Assembly: GCF_027941955.1 (NCBI RefSeq)
Contig: NZ_CP115960.1
Location: 4,034,001 to 4,098,000 of the forward strand
From: Sphingomonas sp. 7/4-4
GTDB lineage: Bacteria; Pseudomonadota; Alphaproteobacteria; Sphingomonadales; Sphingomonadaceae
Direction of reading: 5' to 3'
DNA: 64,000 nt
Shown here: in pieces, positions 57,879 through 64,000 of the stretch
Layout: every line of letters starts with the position of its first letter
How positions within the stretch are numbered: position 1 is the stretch's first letter
Position numbers and translations under genes: made by a program
Notes under the pieces: model-generated
Seen by the model: the letters and a program-made list of their open reading frames with translations, nothing else
Databases searched by the model: none
Told to the model about the DNA's origin: nothing

Positions 57879-57919
57879 CAACCGCCCGGGGCTCTCTCAA
57901 AGAGAGCCCCGGGCGGTTG
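57879..57919 (+). terminator. long perfect hairpin after tuf
   Basis: CAACCGCCCGGGGCTCTC pairs with GAGAGCCCCGGGCGGTTG (18 bp) around TCAAA, 14 bases after the tuf stop. It lacks a T run but is the strongest hairpin in the window and separates the str genes from rpsJ. Confidence 0.75.
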
Positions 57920-58015
57920 CCTCTATGAGGGGCGCTGTAAGGGCGCGCCTCCGGTTTTGGGTTTAACAGCAAGAGCCTCGACTACGAGGCCCGCTCTTTC
58001 GCATTGGCAGGTACC

Positions 58016-58327
58016 ATGGAAACGCAGAATATCCGTATTCGCCTGAAGGCGTTCGATCACCGAGTGCTCGACCAGGCGACCGGCGACATCGCCGACACCG
58101 CCCGACGTACCGGCGCCCTTATCCGTGGTCCCATCCCGCTTCCGACGAAGATCGAGAAGTTCACGGTCAACCGTGGTCCCCACATCGACAAGAAGTCGCG
58201 CGAGCAGTTCGAAGTCCGCACCTACAAGCGTATGCTGGATATCGTGCAGCCGACCCCGCAGACCGTCGACGCACTGATGAAGCTGGACCTCGCTGCCGGC
58301 GTCGATGTCGAGATCAAGCTGGCCTAA
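58016..58327 (+). CDS. rpsJ: 30S ribosomal protein S10
   Basis: 103 residues: METQNIRIRLKAFDHRVLDQ, ARRTGALIRGPIPLPTKIEK, DIVQPTPQTVDALMKLDL. Also the NusE antitermination factor. The ATG at 58016 gives the standard N-terminus; the ribosome site GGCAGG is weak. It follows the tuf hairpin and precedes a long leader before rplC. Confidence 0.98.
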   Translation: METQNIRIRLKAFDHRVLDQATGDIADTARRTGALIRGPIPLPTKIEKFTVNRGPHIDKKSREQFEVRTYKRMLDIVQPTPQTVDALMKLDLAAGVDVEIKLA

Positions 58328-58637
58328 AGGCTGGACAGGGAAGCGTCGCTGACGTAAAGGCGCGCCTCCACGAGATTCGCGAGTTCCGGTTTGCCGGATT
58401 CGCACCGTTCCTCGACCGGATCATCCCGATCCGACGCAAGGGGCAAGAGGGCGCCGCGGGCGCACTCAAAACGAGATAGGGATACCGCCGGCCTCCTTCG
58501 GGAGAACCGGGTCTGCGTCCCCCGTCACCCCGCTTCGGCAGGGTTCAGCCCAGACGGGGGCTCGCATCATATTTTGGGCTGAGGCACGCACCCGAGGGAA
58601 TGGTCCGTCGGGTGCCTCTGTATAGGAGCAACAGGTC
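58328..58637 (+). promoter_or_regulatory. 310-bp structured gap between rpsJ and rplC
   Basis: No convincing gene. CCCCCGTC (58519-58526) pairs with GACGGGGG (58553-58560) enclosing an inner CCC/GGG stem, and CACCCGA/TCGGGTG form a second hairpin at about 58588-58615, ending about 20 bases before the rplC start with GGAGC as ribosome site. Looks like an mRNA leader or a second promoter region inside the S10 operon. Confidence 0.5.
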
Positions 58638-59498
58638 ATGCGCACTGGCGTGATCGCGAAGAAGTTGGGGATGACCCGCCTGTTCCAGGACGACGGCCGC
58701 CACGTGCCGGTCACCGTTCTGGCTCTCGAAGGCTTGCAGGTCGTCTCCGTCCGCGAAGAAGGTCGTGACGGCTACACCGCCGTCCAGCTCGGCGCCGGTT
58801 CGGCGAAGAGCAAGAACGTTTCCAAGCCGCAGCGCGGCCACTTCGGCAAGGCCGAAGTCGAGCCCAAGGCAGTGGTCCACGAATTCCGCGTCAACACAGA
58901 CGGGCTTCTGCCCGTGGGCGCCGAGATCTCGGCCGACCATTATGTCGCTGGCCAGTTCGTCGACATCCAGGGCAAGACCCAGGGCAAGGGCTTCCAGGGC
59001 GGCATGAAGCGCTGGGGCTTCGGCGGTCTGCGCGCCACCCACGGCGTCTCGGTCTCGCACCGCTCGCTCGGTTCGACCGGTCAGCGCCAGGATCCGGGCA
59101 AGGTCTTCAAGAACAAGAAGATGGCCGGCCACATGGGTGACAAGTATCGCACCCAGCAGAACCTCGAGATCGTCGGCACCGACGTCGAGCGCGGCCTGAT
59201 CTTCGTCAAGGGCTCGGTCCCTGGCTCGAAGGGCGGCTGGCTGTTCGTCAAGGACGCCGTCAAGGTCGACCGCCATGCCGACGCGCCGTTCCCGGCCGGG
59301 ATCCGTGATCCCCAGCATGCCGGTGAAGAGCATCACATCGCTGCCGTCGAAGAGGGTGCGGTCCACGAGATCGCCCCGCTGCCGGGCGCCGATGAAGTCG
59401 CAGCCGGCGTTGCCGCGGCCGACGCCCAGGGCGCCGGTCAGAGCGATGCCGAGATCAGCGGTGCCGCCGACGGCGACACCACCGGCCAGGAGGGCTGA
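58638..59498 (+). CDS. rplC: 50S ribosomal protein L3 with acidic C-terminal extension
   Basis: 286 residues, about 70 more than the E. coli protein. The core runs from MRTGVIAKKLGMTRLFQDDG through GFQGGMKRWGFGGLRATHG, QDPGKVFKNKKMAGHMG to VKGSVPGSKGGWLFVKDAV, complete. The remaining tail is rich in Ala, Glu, Asp and Gly (GADEVAAGVAAADAQGAGQS...) and is probably disordered. One of the first proteins in 50S assembly. AGGAGCAACAGGTC precedes the ATG. Confidence 0.97.
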   Translation: MRTGVIAKKLGMTRLFQDDGRHVPVTVLALEGLQVVSVREEGRDGYTAVQLGAGSAKSKNVSKPQRGHFGKAEVEPKAVVHEFRVNTDGLLPVGAEISADHYVAGQFVDIQGKTQGKGFQGGMKRWGFGGLRATHGVSVSHRSLGSTGQRQDPGKVFKNKKMAGHMGDKYRTQQNLEIVGTDVERGLIFVKGSVPGSKGGWLFVKDAVKVDRHADAPFPAGIRDPQHAGEEHHIAAVEEGAVHEIAPLPGADEVAAGVAAADAQGAGQSDAEISGAADGDTTGQEG

Positions 59499-59500
59499 GC

Positions 59501-60130
59501 GTGAAGATCAAGGTTCAATCCTTCGACGCCAAGGCGAAGGCCGCGGACATCGAGCTCAACGACGAGGTCTTCGGCCTCGATCCGCGCGCCGACATCCTGC
59601 ATCGCGTCGTCACCTGGCAGCTCGAGAAGCGCCGCGAGACGGCACGTGGCACGCGTGAGCGTGCCGACGTTGCCCGCACTGGCAAGAAGTTCGGCCGCCA
59701 GAAGGGCGGCGGCACCGCCCGTCACGGCGATCGCCGCGCTCCGGTGTTCATCGGTGGTGGTAAGGCGCACGGCGCCCGCGTCCGCGACTTCAATCCGTCG
59801 CTGAACAAGAAGATCCGCGCGCTCGGTCTCAAGATGGCTCTCAGCAGCCATGCCAAAGCCGGCTCGCTGATCGTCATGGACAGCCTGAGCGTTGCCGACA
59901 GCAAGACCAAGACGCTGCTCGGCAGCCTCGAGGTGCTGAAGTTCGGCAAGAAGACGCTGGTGATCGACGGCGACGCCGTCGAGAACAGCTTCGCGCTCGC
60001 CGCCGGCAACCTGCACACGGTCAACGTGCTGCCGGCCCAGGGCGCCAACGTCTACGACATCCTGAAGAGCGACACGCTGGTCCTGACCCGCGCTGCCGTC
60101 GAAAAGCTGGAGGCGCGCTTCAATGGCTAA
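59501..60130 (+). CDS. rplD: 50S ribosomal protein L4
   Basis: 209 residues. KKFGRQKGGGTARHGDRRAPVF loop lines the exit tunnel. GTG start follows AGGAGG at seven bases, two bases after the rplC stop. In E. coli L4 autoregulates the S10 operon; whether it acts on the leader between rpsJ and rplC here is open. Confidence 0.98.
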   Translation: MKIKVQSFDAKAKAADIELNDEVFGLDPRADILHRVVTWQLEKRRETARGTRERADVARTGKKFGRQKGGGTARHGDRRAPVFIGGGKAHGARVRDFNPSLNKKIRALGLKMALSSHAKAGSLIVMDSLSVADSKTKTLLGSLEVLKFGKKTLVIDGDAVENSFALAAGNLHTVNVLPAQGANVYDILKSDTLVLTRAAVEKLEARFNG

Positions 60131-60443
60131 GAAGCAGAAGGCCGCGATCGACAACCGTCATTATGACGTGATCGTCGCGCCGCACATCACCGAGAAGTCG
60201 ACGCTCGTCTCCGAGCACAACGCAGTTGTGTTCAAGGTCGCCGGCGACGCCACCAAGCCCGAGATCAAGGCCGCCGTCGAGGCGCTCTGGAACGTCAAGG
60301 TGACCGGCGTCAACACGATCGTCCAGAAGGGCAAGACCAAGCGCTGGAAGGGTGCTCCCTACAAGCGCTCCGACATGAAGAAGGCAATCGTGACGCTCGC
60401 CGACGGTGAGCAGATCGACGTGACCTCGGGGGTCAATTCGTAA
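60123..60443 (+). CDS. rplW: 50S ribosomal protein L23
   Basis: 106 residues: YDVIVAPHITEKSTLVSEHN and NTIVQKGKTKRWKGAPYKRSD. Docks trigger factor and SRP at the tunnel exit. Overlaps rplD by eight bases. Confidence 0.98.
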   Translation: MAKKQKAAIDNRHYDVIVAPHITEKSTLVSEHNAVVFKVAGDATKPEIKAAVEALWNVKVTGVNTIVQKGKTKRWKGAPYKRSDMKKAIVTLADGEQIDVTSGVNS

Positions 60444-61294
60444 TGGCACTCAAGAATTATAACCCGACGTCGCCTGGCGTCCGCGGCCTGATCCTGATCG
60501 ACCGTTCGAACCTGTTCAAGGGTCGTCCGGTCAAGGCGCTCACCGAGGGCAAGACCAAGACCGGCGGTCGCAACAACAAGGGTCACGTGACCTCGCGCGG
60601 CATCGCCGGCGGTCACAAGCAGCGCTATCGCATCGTCGATTTCAAGCGCCGCCTGTGGGACGTCGAGGGCGCCGTCGAGCGGATCGAGTATGATCCCAAT
60701 CGCACTGCGTTCATCGCGCTGGTCAATTACGGCAAGGACGAAGCGGGCAAGGACCGCGTCGCCTATATCATCGCTCCGCAGCGCCTCGCTGTCGGCGACA
60801 AGGTGATCGCCGGCAAGAAGACCGACGTGAAGCCGGGCAACGCCATGGAGCTGGGCTCGATGCCGGTCGGCACCATCGTCCACAACGTGGAGATGAAGCC
60901 GGGCAAGGGCGGCCAGATCGCCCGTTCGGCTGGCACCTATGTCCAGGTCGTCGGTCGTGACCGCGGCATGGTCATCGTCCGCCTCAACTCGGGCGAGCAG
61001 CGCTACATTCATGCGAACTGCATGGCGACGGTCGGTGCGGTGTCGAACCCCGACAACCAGAACCAGAACCTCGGCAAGGCCGGCCGCAATCGTTGGAAGG
61101 GCATTCGCCCGCTGACGCGCGGTGTCGCCAAGAACCCGGTCGACCACCCGCACGGCGGTGGTGAAGGCCGGACCTCGGGCGGCCGTCATCCGGTCACGCC
61201 TTGGGGCAAGCCGACCAAGGGTGCGCGCACCCGCCACAACAAGGCGACGGACAAGATGATCATCCGCTCGCGTCACGCCAAGAAGAAGGGCTAA
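60443..61294 (+). CDS. rplB: 50S ribosomal protein L2
   Basis: 283 residues: ALKNYNPTSPGVRGLILIDR, GRNNKGHVTSRGIAGGHKQR and the peptidyl-transferase region NPVDHPHGGGEGRTSGGRHP. Start shares one base with the rplW stop (TAATG). Confidence 0.98.
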   Translation: MALKNYNPTSPGVRGLILIDRSNLFKGRPVKALTEGKTKTGGRNNKGHVTSRGIAGGHKQRYRIVDFKRRLWDVEGAVERIEYDPNRTAFIALVNYGKDEAGKDRVAYIIAPQRLAVGDKVIAGKKTDVKPGNAMELGSMPVGTIVHNVEMKPGKGGQIARSAGTYVQVVGRDRGMVIVRLNSGEQRYIHANCMATVGAVSNPDNQNQNLGKAGRNRWKGIRPLTRGVAKNPVDHPHGGGEGRTSGGRHPVTPWGKPTKGARTRHNKATDKMIIRSRHAKKKG

Positions 61295-61300
61295 CCGCTC

Positions 61301-61576
61301 ATGGCTCGTTCCGTCTGGAAGGGTCCGTTCGTGGACCTCCACCTCCTGAAGAAGGCGCAGACCGCGCAGGAGACCAACGCGCGTTCGCCGATCAAGACCT
61401 GGTCGCGCCGCTCGACGATCCTGCCCGACTTCGTCGGCCTGACCTTCAGCGTCTACAACGGCCGCAAGTTCGTGCCGGTGTCGGTCAACGAAGACATGGT
61501 CGGCATGAAGCTGGGCGAGTTCGCTCCGACCCGCTTCTTCCCCGGCCACGCCGCCGACAAGAAGGGTAAGCGCTAA
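61301..61576 (+). CDS. rpsS: 30S ribosomal protein S19
   Basis: 91 residues: MARSVWKGPFVDLHLLKKAQ, WSRRSTILPDFVGLTFSVYN. 30S head protein binding S13. Six bases after rplB. Confidence 0.98.
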   Translation: MARSVWKGPFVDLHLLKKAQTAQETNARSPIKTWSRRSTILPDFVGLTFSVYNGRKFVPVSVNEDMVGMKLGEFAPTRFFPGHAADKKGKR

Positions 61577-61953
61577 TGTCCAAGCCCCAGGCACCCCGCA
61601 AGGTCGGCGACAAGGAAGCGCTGGCCGTTGCAACCCAGATCCGCGGTTCGGCCCAGAAGCTGAACCTCGTCGCGGGCCTCATCCGCGGCCGCAAGGCCGG
61701 TGACGCGCTGAACATCCTTCAGTTCTCCACCAAGGCGATGGCGGTCGACGCGCGCAAGGTTCTCGCGTCTGCGATTGCCAATGCGGAGAACAACCACAAC
61801 CTCGACGTCGACGCGCTCGTCGTCGCCGAGGCTTCGGTCGGCAAGTCGATCACGATGAAGCGCTTCGCGACGCGCGGCCGTGGCAAGTCCACCCGCATCC
61901 TGAAGCCGTTCAGCCGTCTTCGCATCGTCGTCCGCGAGCAGGAAGAAGCATAA
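61576..61953 (+). CDS. rplV: 50S ribosomal protein L22
   Basis: 125 residues: IRGSAQKLNLVAGLIRGRKA, LASAIANAENNHNLDVDALV and the tunnel loop RFATRGRGKSTRILKPFSRL. Overlaps rpsS by one base. Confidence 0.98.
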   Translation: MSKPQAPRKVGDKEALAVATQIRGSAQKLNLVAGLIRGRKAGDALNILQFSTKAMAVDARKVLASAIANAENNHNLDVDALVVAEASVGKSITMKRFATRGRGKSTRILKPFSRLRIVVREQEEA

Positions 61954-62660
61954 TGGGTCACAAGAGCAACCCGATCGGCCTGCGTCTGCAGATCAACCGT
62001 ACCTGGGACAGCCGCTGGTTCGCGGAAGGCGCCGATTACGGCCGCCTCCTCCTCGAAGATCTCAAGATGCGCCAGTACATCATCAAGACGCTGCCCCAGG
62101 CCGCGATCTCGAAGGTTGTGATCGAGCGTCCGGCCAAGCTGTGCCGCGTTTCGATCTACGCTGCGCGTCCCGGTGTGATCATCGGCAAGAAGGGCACGGA
62201 CATCGAGAAGCTTCGCAAGACGCTCGGCGCGATGACCTCGTCCGACGTTTCGCTGAACATCGTCGAGATCCGCAAGCCCGAAGTCGACGCCAAGCTCGTC
62301 GCGCAGGGCATCGCCGATCAGCTGGAGCGCCGCATCGCGTTCCGTCGCGCCATGAAGCGCGCCGTTCAGTCGGCGATGCGTCTGGGTGCCGACGGCATCC
62401 GCGTCGCCTGCGGTGGCCGTCTCGGCGGCGCCGAGATCGCGCGTAACGAAAGCTATCGCGAGGGCCGGGTGCCGCTGCACACGCTGCGCGCCAACCTCGA
62501 CTACGCCGATGCCACTGCGCACACCGCTTATGGCGTGTGCGGCGTGAAGGTCTGGATCTTCAAGGGCGAGATTCTCGGCCACGATCCGATGGCGCAGGAC
62601 CGGCTCAACATGGAAGCCCAGACGACCGGCGTGCGCCCCGCGCGCGACGATCGCCGCTAA
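61953..62660 (+). CDS. rpsC: 30S ribosomal protein S3
   Basis: 235 residues: MGHKSNPIGLRLQINRTWDS, KH motif RPGVIIGKKGTDIEKLRKTL, and CGVKVWIFKGEILGHDPMAQ. Part of the mRNA entry helicase. Overlaps rplV by one base. Confidence 0.98.
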   Translation: MGHKSNPIGLRLQINRTWDSRWFAEGADYGRLLLEDLKMRQYIIKTLPQAAISKVVIERPAKLCRVSIYAARPGVIIGKKGTDIEKLRKTLGAMTSSDVSLNIVEIRKPEVDAKLVAQGIADQLERRIAFRRAMKRAVQSAMRLGADGIRVACGGRLGGAEIARNESYREGRVPLHTLRANLDYADATAHTAYGVCGVKVWIFKGEILGHDPMAQDRLNMEAQTTGVRPARDDRR

Positions 62661-62672
62661 GGACACCAGGAC

Positions 62673-63104
62673 ATGCTGCAACCAAAGAAATTTGCGCACC
62701 GCAAGCAGTTCAAGGGCCGCATCCATGGCGATGCCAAGGGCGGCACTTCACTGAACTTCGGTTCCTATGGCCTGAAGGCGATGGAGCCCGAGCGGATCAC
62801 CGCGCGCCAGATCGAGGCGGCCCGCCGCGCGATCACGCGTCACATCAAGCGCCAGGGGCGTTTGTGGATCCGCATCTTCCCGGACGTTCCGGTTTCGTCG
62901 AAGCCGGCCGAAGTCCGCATGGGCTCGGGCAAGGGCGCGCCGGAATATTGGGCCGCTCGCGTCAAGCCGGGCCGCATCCTGTTCGAGCTGGACGGCGTTC
63001 CCGGCCCGCTCGCCGCGGAAGCGTTCTCGCGTGCAGCGATGAAGCTGCCGATCAAGGTCAAGGTCGTCGCCCGTCTCGGCGACACCTCGCACCTGGAGGG
63101 TTGA
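62673..63104 (+). CDS. rplP: 50S ribosomal protein L16
   Basis: 143 residues: MLQPKKFAHRKQFKGRIHGD, ITARQIEAARRAITRHIKRQ, KPAEVRMGSGKGAPEYWAAR. Binds near the A-site tRNA elbow. Twelve bases after rpsC. Confidence 0.98.
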   Translation: MLQPKKFAHRKQFKGRIHGDAKGGTSLNFGSYGLKAMEPERITARQIEAARRAITRHIKRQGRLWIRIFPDVPVSSKPAEVRMGSGKGAPEYWAARVKPGRILFELDGVPGPLAAEAFSRAAMKLPIKVKVVARLGDTSHLEG

Positions 63105-63109
63105 TAGAA

Positions 63110-63313
63110 ATGACCAAGGCAACCGATCTTCGTGCGAAGACCGAAGACCAGCTCGGTGAAGAGCTCGGCAACCTGAAGCGCGAGGCGTTCAACCTCCGCT
63201 TCCAGGCCGCGACCAGCCAGCTCGAGAAGCCGAGCCGGGTCAAGGAAGTCCGTCGCGACATCGCCCGTATCAAGACGCTGCAGACCGAGCGCTCGCGCTC
63301 GGAAGCGAAGTAA
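63110..63313 (+). CDS. rpmC: 50S ribosomal protein L29
   Basis: 67 residues: two helices, KTEDQLGEELGNLKREAFNL, RFQAATSQLEKPSRVKEVRR. ATG at 63110 follows GGAGGG of the rplP end. Sits at the tunnel exit beside L23. Confidence 0.97.
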   Translation: MTKATDLRAKTEDQLGEELGNLKREAFNLRFQAATSQLEKPSRVKEVRRDIARIKTLQTERSRSEAK

Positions 63314-63323
63314 GGAAGAGACC

Positions 63324-63593
63324 ATGCCGAAGCGCGTGCTGACCGGGAACGTGGTTTCCGACAAGGGCGACAAGACGGTCGTCGTGCTGGTGGAGCGTAA
63401 GGTTAAGCACCCGCTCTACGGCAAGATCATCCGTCGCTCGAAGAAGTATCACGCCCATGACGAGGGCAACGAGTACAAGGCCGGCGAGACCGTGCGCATC
63501 GAAGAGACTGCGCCGATTTCCAAGCTGAAGACGTGGAAGGTGATCGAGCGGGTCAACACCCACGCGACGCCGTCGAAGGCTGCTGAAGCCTAA
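63324..63593 (+). CDS. rpsQ: 30S ribosomal protein S17
   Basis: 89 residues: MPKRVLTGNVVSDKGDKTVV, ERKVKHPLYGKIIRRSKKYH. Early 16S rRNA binder. Ten bases after rpmC. Confidence 0.98.
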   Translation: MPKRVLTGNVVSDKGDKTVVVLVERKVKHPLYGKIIRRSKKYHAHDEGNEYKAGETVRIEETAPISKLKTWKVIERVNTHATPSKAAEA

Positions 63594-63655
63594 CACTTTA
63601 ACTGGAACCACCGGGCCATTGGTCCCGGCAGGCCGAACGAGAAGGAACCGGATCG

Positions 63656-64000
63656 ATGATCCAGATGCAGTCCAATCTCGACGTCGCAGATAACAGCGGC
63701 GCGAAGCGGGTGCAGTGCATCAAGGTGCTGGGCGGGTCGAAGCGTCGCTTCGCCGGCGTGGGCGACGTCATCGTCGTCAGCATCAAGGAAGCTGCTCCCC
63801 GCGGCAAGGTGAAGAAGGGTGACGTGCATCGCGCGGTCATCGTTCGCACCGCCAAGGATGTCCGTCGTGCCGACGGCTCGGTGATCCGCTTCGACGGCAA
63901 TGCCGCGGTGCTGGTCAACAAGAACGAGGAGCCGATCGGCACTCGTATCTTCGGGCCGGTGGTTCGCGAGCTGCGTTCGCGCGGCTTCATGAAGATCATT
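63656..64000 (+). CDS. rplN: 50S ribosomal protein L14, cut by window end
   Basis: ATG 63656 begins MIQMQSNLDVADNSGAKRVQ and the frame stays open to the last base, 115 of about 122 codons (ending RELRSRGFMKII). DVIVVSIKEAAPRGKVKKGD is the L14 core. GAAGGAA precedes the start. The stop lies outside the window. Confidence 0.97.
   Translation, partial: MIQMQSNLDVADNSGAKRVQCIKVLGGSKRRFAGVGDVIVVSIKEAAPRGKVKKGDVHRAVIVRTAKDVRRADGSVIRFDGNAAVLVNKNEEPIGTRIFGPVVRELRSRGFMKII

Noticed and set aside
58391..58582. 63-codon ORF between rpsJ and rplC
   Set aside because: Crosses a stable hairpin, no ribosome site, no family resemblance.

Overview
The window is high-GC DNA (about two thirds G+C by eye) from an alphaproteobacterium, most likely a sphingomonad (Sphingomonas or a close relative). 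Supporting signs are a PhoK-type alkaline phosphatase, the cell-cycle regulator CtrA with CcrM-type GANTC sites in its promoter, an RcnB-like protein, arginyl/leucyl-protein transferase, and an S10-str ribosomal block. No rRNA, tRNA, CRISPR array, prophage or transposase was found; the window reads as core chromosome.

Layout. 0-2.5 kb: end of an SGNH esterase, then a carbonic anhydrase-SulP pair. 2.6-6.5 kb: an OmpR/EnvZ-type two-component system, two small exported proteins and a DUF808 membrane protein. 6.5-8.4 kb: MerC-like protein with a Zur/Fur regulator, and an RBBP9-type hydrolase. 8.6-12.7 kb: pyruvate dehydrogenase E3 and E2 genes with a thioesterase between them, and a universal stress protein. 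13-20.6 kb: M28 and M15 peptidases, RcnB-like protein, MsrC, ArfB, an RluA-type synthase, WrbA, pirin and a LysR regulator. 20.5-22.7 kb: ctrA with its unusual promoter, then lactate dehydrogenase. 22.9-27.7 kb: HPP protein, amidohydrolase, threonine dehydratase, Bpt. 27.7-36.1 kb: transglutaminase/alpha-E/ATP-grasp cluster, DsbD, PhoK, a beta-helix protein. 36.2-45.0 kb: Ca2+/H+ antiporter and a long valine-degradation operon (mmsA, acyl-CoA dehydrogenase, HIBYL-CoA hydrolase, enoyl-CoA hydratase, mmsB) that also carries a lipoprotein, a polysaccharide deacetylase and an arginase-family gene. 45.2-50 kb: a complete B12 uptake operon (btuB-btuF-btuC-btuD) behind a cobalamin riboswitch. 50-53.1 kb: soluble chemoreceptor, GFA protein, DUF4142 lipoprotein, bactofilin. 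53.5-64 kb: rpsL-rpsG-fusA-tuf and rpsJ-rplC-rplD-rplW-rplB-rpsS-rplV-rpsC-rplP-rpmC-rpsQ-rplN, cut by the window end.

Two window-wide patterns matter. First, at least 14 otherwise intact genes are broken by single-base indels, mostly a base missing from a C or G run. Restoring one base gives normal family lengths each time, so these look like consensus-sequence errors and not pseudogenes; such genes are given here with their full repaired spans. Second, about ten intergenic gaps hold paired inverted repeats of a few related types, a REP/MITE-like family usually located at gene 3' ends.

The strongest regulatory observation is a set of seven GANTC sites in 77 bp directly upstream of ctrA, with a second cluster of five upstream of bpt next to a CtrA-like half-site. 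No wholly new multi-gene system could be demonstrated; the best leads are these methylation-site clusters, a Ser-for-Cys transglutaminase in the ATP-grasp cluster, and a structured 310-bp leader inside the S10 operon.
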